A DNA stretch of 8,098 bases from Methylomonas sp. (GTDB lineage Bacteria; Pseudomonadota; Gammaproteobacteria; Methylococcales; Methylomonadaceae): positions 1 through 8,098 of the forward strand of contig JALXCS010000063.1 in NCBI GenBank assembly GCA_026990815.1, in the 5' to 3' direction. The notes below the pieces were generated by a model. It was given only the letters and a program-made list of their open reading frames with translations, was not told the DNA's origin and searched no databases. Below, piece after piece: positions 1-7,116 of the stretch. The translations under genes were made by a program, and so were the position numbers. The stretch's first letter is position 1. Each line of letters opens with the position of its first letter.

Positions 1-1228
1 ACACGATAATTCTTTTAAACAACAAGAAGGATTCCGGTTTTCCGCTCGCGATGCCAGCATTGTTCGAAGTAAAATGCTTAATATTCCAGTTGTCTTGGGT
101 TCGGCAACACCTTCACTGGAAAGCTTTCATAATGCGGTCAGAGGACGATATCATCATCTTAAGCTATCACAACGAGCGGGAGAGGCCAGCAAGCCAGTGA
201 TTCAACTGCTGGATATTCGTAACAAACAAATCCAGGAGGGTTTTTCCGAGCAATTATTGGCTCAAATCAGTCAAACCCTAGAGAAACGAGAGCAGGTTTT
301 AATTTTCCTTAACCGCCGCGGTTATGCACCGGTCCTGATGTGTCACAGCTGTGGCTGGATTGCCCGCTGTCGTTGTTGTGATGCCAATCTGGTTGTGCAT
401 TTCAATGAAAAAAAACTCCGTTGTCATCATTGTGGTCAGGAACAAATACTGTCCAATCAATGCCGCTCTTGTCGGAGTAAAGAATTGAGGCCGATTGGCT
501 TGGGTACGGAAAGAATCGAACAGGCCTTACAGGGTTTTTTCCCCAACTATCGAACTATTCGACTGGACAGAGACACCACGCAACGCAAAAACCAACTTGA
601 AGAGCAATTACAAGTCATCAATTCCGGGCAGGCAGATATTATACTAGGTACTCAAATGCTAGCTAAAGGCCATCATTTCCCAAATGTCACTTTAGTCGCC
701 ATGCTGGATGTAGATAGCGGATTATTCGGAATTGATTATCATGCTCCGGAAAAACTGGCACAAATGATTGTTCAGGTTTCTGGAAGAGCCGGAAGAGCAG
801 AAAAGCCTGGGAAAGTTATTTTACAAACCCGCAAACCGGATCACCCTTTATTACTGACTTTAATTTATCAAGGTTACAGTCATTTTGCCCGTTTTGCGCT
901 TGTTGAAAGGCGAGCGGCGCAACTTCCTCCATTCAGCCATCAGGCTTTATTCAGGGTTTTAGCAGTGGACAAGCAAGCGCCAATCAGGTTTTTGCAGCAA
1001 ATAGCCGGTTTTTTGAATCCTGTCGGCAATAATATCGAGGTGTTAGGGCCGGTACCGGCCCCGATGGAAAAACGCGCTGGTCGTTATCATTATCAATTAC
1101 TGATACAATCTGGTAAACGTTCCGAATTGCATGATTTACTGGATCGGCTGATGTCTGAAATCGGGACCATGAAACTGGCGAAGAAAGTTCGTTGGTCGCT
1201 GGATGTAGACCCTGTTGATTTGTATTAA
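1..1228 (+). CDS. priA: Primosomal protein N' (PriA replication restart helicase), 3' part
   Basis: This is the C-terminal 408 residues of PriA, the 3'-to-5' DEXH helicase that recognises abandoned forks and starts primosome reassembly. The 5' part lies outside the window; the first complete codon is at base 2 and the frame is open from there, so the ATG at 74 is internal. Motifs in window numbering: KQQEG and SARD near residues 6-17, GSATPS at 33-38, the PriA signature GTQMLAKGHHFP at 216-227, and helicase motif VI QVSGRAGRAEKPG at 258-270. Between them (bases 341-472) is the double zinc-binding insert with four CxxC-type pairs, giving the usual eight cysteines plus one extra in CRCC. Full PriA is about 730 residues, so a little over half is present. 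A 72-bp gap with a promoter candidate separates it from argS. The identity is certain from these motifs; nothing suggests degradation. Confidence 0.97.
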   Translation, partial: HDNSFKQQEGFRFSARDASIVRSKMLNIPVVLGSATPSLESFHNAVRGRYHHLKLSQRAGEASKPVIQLLDIRNKQIQEGFSEQLLAQISQTLEKREQVLIFLNRRGYAPVLMCHSCGWIARCRCCDANLVVHFNEKKLRCHHCGQEQILSNQCRSCRSKELRPIGLGTERIEQALQGFFPNYRTIRLDRDTTQRKNQLEEQLQVINSGQADIILGTQMLAKGHHFPNVTLVAMLDVDSGLFGIDYHAPEKLAQMIVQVSGRAGRAEKPGKVILQTRKPDHPLLLTLIYQGYSHFARFALVERRAAQLPPFSHQALFRVLAVDKQAPIRFLQQIAGFLNPVGNNIEVLGPVPAPMEKRAGRYHYQLLIQSGKRSELHDLLDRLMSEIGTMKLAKKVRWSLDVDPVDLY

Positions 1229-1233
1229 TCTAA

Positions 1234-1263
1234 TTGGATAATACCCCGCATTTCATGGATAAT
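1234..1263 (+). promoter_or_regulatory. Candidate sigma70 promoter for argS
   Basis: In the 72-bp gap after priA, TTGGAT (1234-1239, four of six matches to the -35 consensus) is followed after an 18-nt spacer by GATAAT (1258-1263, five of six matches to the -10 consensus). Transcription would start near 1270, giving a leader of about 30 nt for argS and the SPOR gene. The two hexamers sit within the two copies of a 10-bp direct repeat. This is a consensus match only; argS could also be read through from priA, since no terminator hairpin is evident in the gap. Confidence 0.4.
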
Positions 1264-1265
1264 AC
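1235..1265 (+). repeat. Pair of 10-bp direct repeats upstream of argS
   Basis: TGGATAATAC occurs at 1235-1244 and again at 1256-1265. The copies start 21 bp apart, close to two helical turns, and overlap the proposed -35 and -10 elements. The repeat is exact, but its function is unknown and it may be chance. Confidence 0.5.
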
Positions 1266-1300
1266 ACGGTTACTTTGTGTCCGGAACAGTTGTTTAGACC

Positions 1301-3061
1301 ATGAAACAAAAACTCGCCTCAGTTATTGAAAAGGCTTTATCTGAGATAAAAAACCAAGGCATTATTGATGGGGCAGTAACGCCTAAAATCACCATTGAAC
1401 GAACGCGTGATCCTCAGCATGGCGATTTTGCCTCCAATGTTGCCATGATTCTGGCCAAACCGGCTAAAATGAATCCCAGACAACTGGCTGAAAAAATAGT
1501 TAATGCGTTACCTGAAGACGCTGCAATCAGGAACATTGAAATTGCGGGCCCTGGATTCATTAATTTTTTTATCAATCCAAATGCACAATATCAAATAATC
1601 CCGCAAATTCATGATCTCGGTCATGAATTTGGAAAAAGCAACATTGGCTGTGGAAAAAAAATACAGGTTGAATTTGTTTCTGCAAATCCTACCGGTCCAT
1701 TGCATGTTGGTCACGGGAGGGGGGCGGCATACGGTTCAGTCGTTTCTGATTTGCTGGAAGCAGTCGGCTTTGATGTACACCGTGAGTATTACGTTAATGA
1801 TGCCGGCCGACAAATGGATATTTTGGCCACCAGCATCTGGTTACGATATCTTGAAGAATGTGGAGAAGTCATACCTTTTCCTAGTAACGGATATCGGGGC
1901 GATTATATTAGAGATATAGCCCGGGAAATTCATCAGCATTCTGGAAACGACTATCGTAAACCGGTAGAACTGGTTCTGGAAGAGCTTCCGGCGGATGAAG
2001 CGCAAGGCGGTGACAAAGAGGACCATATTGATGCATTGATTAATCGCGCCAAGGAATTACTTGATACATCACAGTATGAAGACATTTTTTCGATAGGGCT
2101 AAAATTGATTCTTGATGATATTAAAGAAGATCTGGCTGAATTTGGTGTAACTTTTCAGGAATGGTTTTCAGAGCGTCGATTGATGTTAAACGGATCTGTT
2201 CAGGATGCCTTGCAACGGCTTGATGAAGCTGGTTATCTGTATCAAAAAGATGGCGCAACCTGGTTCGCTTCTAGTCAGCTTGGTGATGAAAAAGACCGGG
2301 TTGTGGTTCGGGATAATGGGCAAACCACTTATTTTGCTTCTGATATTGCTTATCACATGAACAAGCTGGACCTGGGGTTTGATCAAATTATTGATATTTG
2401 GGGAGCCGATCATCACGGTTATATCCCCAGAGTAAAAGCAGCTCTACAGGCTTTGGGAGCTAACCCGGAAAAACTGAAGGTGTTGCTGGTACAGTTTGCA
2501 ATTCTGTATCGCGGCAAAGAAAAAATTCCCATGTCAACACGTGCAGGAGAATTTGTAACCTTAAGGCAACTTCGCAATGAGGTTGGTAAAGATGCTGCCC
2601 GTTTTTTTTACGCCATGCGCCGTTCTGAACAACATCTGGATTTTGATTTGAAGCTTGCCACCTCAAGGACCAATGAGAATCCGGTCTATTATGTTCAGTA
2701 TGCTCATGCCAGAGTTTGTAGCGTATTTCGCCAACTGGACGAGAAAGGCTGGACACGGAATATTCCACAAGGCATGGCTAACCTGGCCAAGCTCAACCAA
2801 CCGCATGAATCCGATTTGGTCACCAGTTTGACCAGGTATCCTGAAATTGTTGAAAAAGCCGCCCTGAAATATGAACCGCATCAACTCATCCTTTATTTGC
2901 GCGAATTGGCCAATGAATTCCATACTTACTATAACGCCCATCAATTTTTGGTTGAAGATGCTGATTTACGAAATGCCCGGTTAAATTTAATTGATGCCAT
3001 CAAACAAGTGATCGCTAATGGACTAGACTTATTGAATATAAATGCTCCAGAATCAATGTAA
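1301..3061 (+). CDS. argS: Arginyl-tRNA synthetase (class I)
   Basis: ArgS is the cytoplasmic class I enzyme that attaches arginine to tRNA-Arg using ATP. At 586 residues it is close to the 577 of the E. coli enzyme. The N-terminal domain that contacts the tRNA D-loop covers roughly residues 1-115 (GDFASNVAM at 41-49). The catalytic fold opens with SANPTGPLHVGHGRGA, carrying the HIGH-equivalent HVGH at 135-138, followed by GADHHGY at 368-374. The KMSKS position reads PMSTRAGEFVTL from 410, the usual ArgS variant lacking canonical KMSK. The C-terminal DALR-type anticodon-binding domain includes PVYYVQYAHAR at 461-471 and ends in the typical ESM. The start is well fixed because an in-frame TAG lies two codons upstream at 1295-1297. 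There is no good Shine-Dalgarno; the nearest purine run, GGAA, is 14 nt away. The stop overlaps the next gene's start by one base. Confidence 0.98.
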   Translation: MKQKLASVIEKALSEIKNQGIIDGAVTPKITIERTRDPQHGDFASNVAMILAKPAKMNPRQLAEKIVNALPEDAAIRNIEIAGPGFINFFINPNAQYQIIPQIHDLGHEFGKSNIGCGKKIQVEFVSANPTGPLHVGHGRGAAYGSVVSDLLEAVGFDVHREYYVNDAGRQMDILATSIWLRYLEECGEVIPFPSNGYRGDYIRDIAREIHQHSGNDYRKPVELVLEELPADEAQGGDKEDHIDALINRAKELLDTSQYEDIFSIGLKLILDDIKEDLAEFGVTFQEWFSERRLMLNGSVQDALQRLDEAGYLYQKDGATWFASSQLGDEKDRVVVRDNGQTTYFASDIAYHMNKLDLGFDQIIDIWGADHHGYIPRVKAALQALGANPEKLKVLLVQFAILYRGKEKIPMSTRAGEFVTLRQLRNEVGKDAARFFYAMRRSEQHLDFDLKLATSRTNENPVYYVQYAHARVCSVFRQLDEKGWTRNIPQGMANLAKLNQPHESDLVTSLTRYPEIVEKAALKYEPHQLILYLRELANEFHTYYNAHQFLVEDADLRNARLNLIDAIKQVIANGLDLLNINAPESM

Positions 3062-3654
3062 TGGCAAGAGATTACAAACATAGAACATCATCGCACCGCA
3101 GAAAACGCAGCCAATCTGAAGCAAAGGTTAGCTGGTGGCGCTGGCTGTTGGTTGCCCTTTTAATAGCAGGATTTGCCTGGGGACTGAGTTTTCTTGGCGA
3201 TTCAGCTCCTGAAAAGCAAATACAGGCAGTTACTAAGCCGCTTGCTGTTATTCCGGTAAAGCCGGAGAACAAACCGGCTAAAAAAATAGTTAAATCAGAA
3301 CCAGAACAAATCGAGCCACAATTTGATTTTTACAACCTTCTGGAATCCAAAGAAGTGCGAGTTCCCGATTATGAAATAAAAACCCGCGCCAGAGAAGAAA
3401 AGGTTGGAAAAGCCAAATCTGCCCAATATGTTCTGCAAGTCGGCTCATTCAGGGAATATCAGGAAGCTGACAAGCTAAAAGCTCGCTTGGCTTTCATGGG
3501 AATACAATCGAAAATTGAAAAGGCCAAGGTCGGTAATATTATCTGGAATCGCCTGAAAATTGGCCCTTATGCAAAGTTATCCACGGTTGAGCGGGTCCGA
3601 AAACGGCTTAAAAGTGAAGGCATAGCGACCATCGTCACTGAGTTGAAAGGATAA
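3061..3654 (+). CDS. FtsN-like SPOR-domain cell-division protein
   Basis: This 197-residue protein is predicted to be a bitopic inner-membrane protein with its C-terminus in the periplasm. A basic cytoplasmic tail (residues 1-24, with HRRKR) precedes one membrane segment at about 25-46 (WWRWLLVALLIAGFAWGL). A Lys/Pro/Glu-rich linker follows, containing FDFYNLLESKEVRVPD at 88-103, a short block that recurs in FtsN-like proteins of this type. The SPOR domain lies at about 121-195 (YVLQVGSF, NRLKIGPY). SPOR domains bind denuded septal peptidoglycan glycans, so a role at the division site is expected. It starts at ATG 3061, sharing one base with the argS TAA (TAATG). With no clear ribosome site, translational coupling to argS is likely. 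A SPOR gene right after argS is recalled from other gammaproteobacteria. Whether this is the essential FtsN or a paralogue cannot be told here, so no symbol is given. Confidence 0.9.
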   Translation: MARDYKHRTSSHRRKRSQSEAKVSWWRWLLVALLIAGFAWGLSFLGDSAPEKQIQAVTKPLAVIPVKPENKPAKKIVKSEPEQIEPQFDFYNLLESKEVRVPDYEIKTRAREEKVGKAKSAQYVLQVGSFREYQEADKLKARLAFMGIQSKIEKAKVGNIIWNRLKIGPYAKLSTVERVRKRLKSEGIATIVTELKG

Positions 3655-3662
3655 GCCTAGGG

Positions 3663-4601
3663 TTATTTCAGAAAAGCCCGAATGCCTGCAATACCCTGCG
3701 CTCCGCAACTGATGGCGCGTTCCTGATCTGACATAGCCATACCGCCTAGAGCGTAAACAGGAATCTTGGCTTGATTGACCAGTTGTTCAAATTTATCCCA
3801 ACCTAATGTAATTGCGCCTGGATGTGATTCGGTTGGTAGAACCGGTCCAAGTACAGCAAAATCTAAGTGATGATATTCTGTCATCTGTAGATCTTCCAGA
3901 GTATGGCAGGATGCGCCAACCCATTTAAAGCCATTAGGCATTCCGGACAAGCGTTTTAAATCGGCACTAGTTAAGTGCAAGCCATCTACCTCTAAACACT
4001 CGGTATTTGCCATTGACGAATTCAACAACAACTGAATCTGATTTTTTTTACAAACCGTGTTAGCGAACTGGATAAATCTTTTGATTTCATTCTCTGCGAG
4101 CGATTTCGCTCTAAGCTGGATCAATTTAATATCTTTGCTAATTAAATGAGTAAAGTCTCGTTGCAAATTTTCCAGCTTTTCGCCATCCAAGATAGCATAA
4201 TAACGCAGTAAACATGCTGCAGAAATAATTGGCAAATTAGCGGCAGGAAAATCATATTGGCATAAATCATTAGATGCAACCCAACGAATTGGTTGCCCCT
4301 CACATGCCATCAATTCGCCTGAGTATTTATCAACCTCCCAAACATCCAGGCAGACTGTTAAATCCGAATATTGATGATTAATTTTAATCAGAGGAGTAGC
4401 CAGTTGTACTGTCAGGTTTAATTCTTCTTTTATTTCTCGAATCAAAGCTTGCTGGACATCCTCTCCTGGCTCCAGCTTTCCACCTGGAAATTCCCATAAA
4501 TCTCCCTGGTGTAAATGCTTGTGCCTTTTCGAAATCAATATCTTATTAAATTGATTTTTTATAACCGCGACTGCTACATGAACTGGCTGAATTTCAAGCA
4601 T
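3663..4601 (-). CDS. Nudix hydrolase (MutT-type) fused to a ThiE/TenI-like domain
   Basis: This is a 312-residue two-domain protein. Residues 1-130 form a MutT-like Nudix domain with the Nudix box at 41-63: G41, E47, then REIKEE at 55-60; the usual Gly near the end of the box is Asn62. Such domains hydrolyse nucleoside diphosphate derivatives, classically 8-oxo-dGTP. Residues about 134-312 are a thiamine-phosphate-synthase-like TIM barrel: QLRAK at 162-166, VDGLHL at 205-210, GASCH at 229-233, LGPVLPTESHPG at 251-262, and phosphate-site glycines in ALGGM at 284-288 and GIAGI at 303-307. The ThiE metal-ligand pair normally read as Asn-Asp is NS at 194-195, so TMP synthase activity is doubtful. 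The architecture is known in gammaproteobacteria, where it often follows argJ as here (15-nt gap). The ribosome site is weak, suggesting coupling to argJ. It ends 8 bp from the convergent SPOR gene. Confidence 0.93.
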   Translation of the reverse strand: MLEIQPVHVAVAVIKNQFNKILISKRHKHLHQGDLWEFPGGKLEPGEDVQQALIREIKEELNLTVQLATPLIKINHQYSDLTVCLDVWEVDKYSGELMACEGQPIRWVASNDLCQYDFPAANLPIISAACLLRYYAILDGEKLENLQRDFTHLISKDIKLIQLRAKSLAENEIKRFIQFANTVCKKNQIQLLLNSSMANTECLEVDGLHLTSADLKRLSGMPNGFKWVGASCHTLEDLQMTEYHHLDFAVLGPVLPTESHPGAITLGWDKFEQLVNQAKIPVYALGGMAMSDQERAISCGAQGIAGIRAFLK

Positions 4602-4616
4602 GATGGCAAACCAAGA

Positions 4617-5831
4617 TCAGGTTCTATATTCCGCATTAATCCGCACATAATCATAAGAAAAATCGCAGGTTAAAACTTCTTCCTTGGCTTGTCCCCTACC
4701 CAGCAAAATAGTAACGGTTATTTCTTCCTGTTCCATGACTTTCTGACCGGCTTTTTCGGTATAGCTTTCAGCGCGACTGCCATTTCGGACGATACAAACA
4801 TCCCCCAGAAAAATAACGATCTTTTCAATCTTGATATCTTCGATATCAGCACGACCGACAGCGGCCAGAATTCTTCCCCAGTTCGGATCGCTTGCGAAAA
4901 ATGCAGTTTTAACCAAGGGCGAATGAGCAACTGTTTTTGCAACCCTGACCGCTTCGTAAGTATCCCTCGCCTGCTCAACGACAATCCGAATTAATTTGGT
5001 GGCCCCTTCTCCGTCTCTGATGATCGCTTCTGCAAGCTCCTGAAAAACTTCTTCCAATGCAGCATGGAAAGCATCAAAACCTGGACAGGATTCAGTAATT
5101 TCGTTTGCATCAGAATGTCCGCTAGCCATTAAAATACAAGCATCATTAGTGGAGGTATCTCCATCCACTGTAATCCGGTTGAAGGTTTTTTCAGCAAGAT
5201 TATCCAGAAACCATTGCAATAAACTTGTTGAAATTTTGGCATCAGTAGCAATAAAGGCCAGCATGGTAGCCATATTTGGCTGAATCATTCCCGAGCCTTT
5301 GGAAATCCCGCTGATAGAAATGTTTTTTCCATCGATTTCTATTACCCGGGATGATCCTTTCGGGAAGGTATCTGTTGTCATAATGGCTTTTGCAGCGCTG
5401 TCCCAGTTATTATCAGCCTGATTTTGAACAGCCAGGGGGATGGCTTTTTTAATTTTTTCAACTGGCAGCGCTTCGGCTATTACGCCCGTTGAAAAAGGTA
5501 GAACCTTGTCCACTATTCCATTCAGCGCTACCGCCAGACTACCGCAGGTTTCCCAGGCATCCTGTATGCCCTGATGACCCGTCCCGGCATTGGCATTGCC
5601 AGAATTTACCAATAGCCAGCGCGGCTGATTCGGCAGATTCTGTTTTGCCACAATGACCGGCGCTGCACAAAACGCATTTTGGGTAAACACGCCAGCACAA
5701 GTCGAACCTTCAGCCATTTCTACGACCAGCAAATCAGTGCCCCCATCTTTTTTTATTTCCGCACTGGCTGTTCCCAACTTTATCCCGGGAATGGGATTTA
5801 TTTCCGGAAATTTGTTTTTTCCAACTGCCAT
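4617..5831 (-). CDS. argJ: Bifunctional ornithine acetyltransferase / N-acetylglutamate synthase
   Basis: ArgJ moves the acetyl group from N-acetylornithine to glutamate, closing the acetyl cycle of arginine biosynthesis; bifunctional forms also use acetyl-CoA. At 404 residues it is full length. It is made as a precursor that cleaves itself into alpha and beta chains. The cleavage motif KGSGMIQPNMATMLAF starts at 178, with the nucleophile Thr189 in ATML. Other conserved blocks are VNSGNANAGTG at 75-85, the oxyanion-hole segment PFSTGVIAE at 112-120, DGDTSTND at 223-230, and a C-terminus ending YRT as in the family. The start is tightly bounded: an in-frame TAA lies two codons upstream, and GGGG sits 6 nt before the ATG. 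It heads a two-gene unit with the Nudix-ThiE gene. Its leader carries a promoter candidate and a hairpin. Whether it is mono- or bifunctional cannot be decided from these motifs. Confidence 0.97.
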   Translation of the reverse strand: MAVGKNKFPEINPIPGIKLGTASAEIKKDGGTDLLVVEMAEGSTCAGVFTQNAFCAAPVIVAKQNLPNQPRWLLVNSGNANAGTGHQGIQDAWETCGSLAVALNGIVDKVLPFSTGVIAEALPVEKIKKAIPLAVQNQADNNWDSAAKAIMTTDTFPKGSSRVIEIDGKNISISGISKGSGMIQPNMATMLAFIATDAKISTSLLQWFLDNLAEKTFNRITVDGDTSTNDACILMASGHSDANEITESCPGFDAFHAALEEVFQELAEAIIRDGEGATKLIRIVVEQARDTYEAVRVAKTVAHSPLVKTAFFASDPNWGRILAAVGRADIEDIKIEKIVIFLGDVCIVRNGSRAESYTEKAGQKVMEQEEITVTILLGRGQAKEEVLTCDFSYDYVRINAEYRT

Positions 5832-5858
5832 TACTTACCCCAAAAATTCAAGCAAATT

Positions 5859-5887
5859 AAGAGCAAGCGTTAAAGTCACTCGCTCTT
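5859..5887 (-). promoter_or_regulatory. Stem-loop in the argJ leader or 3' end of the CDF operon
   Basis: Read on the minus strand, AAGAGCGAGTG (5887-5877) pairs with CGCTTGCTCTT (5869-5859) to give an 11-bp stem with two G-U pairs and a 7-nt loop. On the plus strand the two wobbles become A-C mismatches, so the structure favours minus-strand RNA. It lies 27 nt upstream of the argJ start. No uridine run follows directly (AATTTGC; TTTTT comes about 12 nt later), so it is not a textbook intrinsic terminator. It could end the CDF operon weakly, or act in the argJ leader. Confidence 0.45.
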
Positions 5888-5950
5888 GAAGAAAGGATTA
5901 ATAATTTTGATTCCAGCTATTTGTCGTTCGTTCATTTATAGCTTACGATA

Positions 5951-5959
5951 ATTATATCA
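5951..5959 (-). promoter_or_regulatory. Extended -10 promoter candidate for argJ
   Basis: The minus strand reads TGATATAAT (5959-5951), a perfect TATAAT preceded by the TGn extended -10 element. A recognisable -35 is missing (TTTAAG at a 16-nt spacing is the best), which extended -10 promoters tolerate. Transcription would begin near 5944 and give a leader of roughly 110 nt containing the stem-loop. A second, weaker pair is TTGTTG followed 17 nt later by TATAAA. Support is consensus only. Confidence 0.42.
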
Positions 5960-5972
5960 ACAATTATTGTTG
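5958..5972. promoter_or_regulatory. Perfect 15-bp palindrome next to the argJ promoter candidate
   Basis: CAACAATTATTGTTG has perfect 7-bp arms around one central base. It begins one base after the stop codon of the CDF gene and its low-coordinate end shares two bases with the extended -10 element. The position suits a repressor operator for argJ. It does not match the enterobacterial ARG box. It could also be a weak AT-rich hairpin at the 3' end of the CDF transcript. Confidence 0.35.
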
Positions 5973-5973
5973 C

Positions 5974-7116
5974 TTAAATTTTTGAAAGCACGCTTGCCCG
6001 ACCAATCCACTGATGATCTCTTTCTAGTTGAAGGCATTTGTTTTTTATTTGATCAATGATTTCGCTTTGCTTGGATATCGCTTTCGGAACAATGACTTCC
6101 AGCTCAATTTTGCCATCTAGATAATGAATCCTGAAATCAATGTCTTCGCTCAATTCCCCAAGATATTGTGCGAGAAGCTGATCTATCTGCTTTCTGCTAG
6201 GTAATTCTGTCTTGTTTTGCTTGAATTCATCGTCTTCAGGATCAATATGCACCAGAACATCAACAATATCGTCAAAATGTGCTTTTAGATTATCTCTAAC
6301 GGTGTCCGCAATCATATGACCTTCAGAAACGGTAATTTTAGGATCGACGACAATATGGGCGTCTACAAATGAATCTTCTCCCATTTGCCGGGTTCTCAGT
6401 AAATGAATACTTTTGACCCCTTCCGTCAACTTGATAACCCGGCGAATATCGTTAATCTGGGCATCTGATAGTGATGTATCCACTAATTCTCTGACGCTTT
6501 CCAAAATTAGAGACAGTCCAATTTTTGCCACCATCAAGGCAACAATTATTGCTGCAACAGCATCAGCAAAAGGGTAACCATATAGTACGGCAATAATGCC
6601 AAATAACACCACAATTGAAGAGATAGCATCACTGCGATGATGCCAGGCATTTGCTAATAACAGTTTTGAGCGGGATTTTTTAGCCACTCGCTTGGTATAT
6701 TGAAATAGCCATTCATTGGCCAGGATTGAAATGGCCGCAATAATTAAGGTATCTTTCTTGGGAACCAGCAGTTTTTCCGGATGCAGGATGCGTTCCAGCA
6801 CATCCCAGGCAATACCGGCAGCGACCACGAATAATGCTCCGCCGAGTATTACTGTGGCAATGGTTTCGTAACGTCGGTGGCCATAAGGGTGATCGTGGTC
6901 TGCCTCGCGGCTGCCAAGTTTGATCGCAATAATGACAAATACATCTGTCATTAAGTCAGCCAGGGAATGAATGCCGTCGACAATTAGTGCTTCTGATTTG
7001 CCTATAACACCAAAAGTGATTTTAATAGCCGCCAATAAAATATTGACCAAGCCGGCGAGGTAGGTCACTTTGGATTTAAGCCGCGTCACCTGCTCAGCAT
7101 CGTAAGCTTTAACCAT
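5974..7116 (-). CDS. Cation diffusion facilitator transporter with extra C-terminal domain
   Basis: This 380-residue inner-membrane protein of the CDF family exports divalent metal ions, usually in exchange for protons. Six membrane segments are visible at about 17-38, 44-66, 85-107, 122-138, 163-180 and 183-203. The transport-site motifs are H50SLAD54 in segment 2 and H159HRSD163 at segment 5, both HxxxD. The conserved loop DHDHPYGHRRYE lies at 73-84. The cytoplasmic ferredoxin-like dimer domain covers about 210-292 (SFVDAHIVVDP, VLVHIDP). Typical members are about 300 residues. Here about 85 more (296-380) form a mixed alpha/beta extension including IDFRIHYLDGKIELEVIVP, possibly a second ferredoxin-like unit. 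HxxxD in both segments is common in zinc-type CDFs, but the metal cannot be assigned, so fieF or czcD is not given. The start ATG shares one base with the tusA stop (TAATG), so the two are coupled. Confidence 0.93.
   Translation of the reverse strand: MVKAYDAEQVTRLKSKVTYLAGLVNILLAAIKITFGVIGKSEALIVDGIHSLADLMTDVFVIIAIKLGSREADHDHPYGHRRYETIATVILGGALFVVAAGIAWDVLERILHPEKLLVPKKDTLIIAAISILANEWLFQYTKRVAKKSRSKLLLANAWHHRSDAISSIVVLFGIIAVLYGYPFADAVAAIIVALMVAKIGLSLILESVRELVDTSLSDAQINDIRRVIKLTEGVKSIHLLRTRQMGEDSFVDAHIVVDPKITVSEGHMIADTVRDNLKAHFDDIVDVLVHIDPEDDEFKQNKTELPSRKQIDQLLAQYLGELSEDIDFRIHYLDGKIELEVIVPKAISKQSEIIDQIKNKCLQLERDHQWIGRASVLSKI

Noticed and set aside
74..1228. Treating the ATG at 74 as the start of a short helicase
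   Set aside because: The frame continues upstream to the window edge and encodes the PriA blocks KQQEG and SARD, so the gene is cut by the window, not truncated in the genome.
2602..2609. Run of eight T in argS (and eight A at 1654-1661) as possible slippage or frameshift sites
   Set aside because: The frame is intact through both runs, and such runs are expected in AT-rich coding sequence.
1508..2944. Several open frames of 60-100 codons on both strands inside argS
   Set aside because: They lie within a full-length, motif-complete argS, have no recognisable domains and no convincing ribosome sites.
4689..4994. A 101-codon plus-strand frame and an 88-codon minus-strand frame inside argJ
   Set aside because: Both are alternative frames of the conserved ArgJ C-terminal region and show no protein family features.
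5842..5856. TTGAATTTTT before argJ as an ArgR box
   Set aside because: Only one half matches the TGAAT-type half site; the other half reads GGGGT, so the symmetric box is absent.
5653..5889. Two plus-strand frames of 64 and 78 codons over the argJ 5' end
   Set aside because: They are antisense to conserved ArgJ residues and lack family features.
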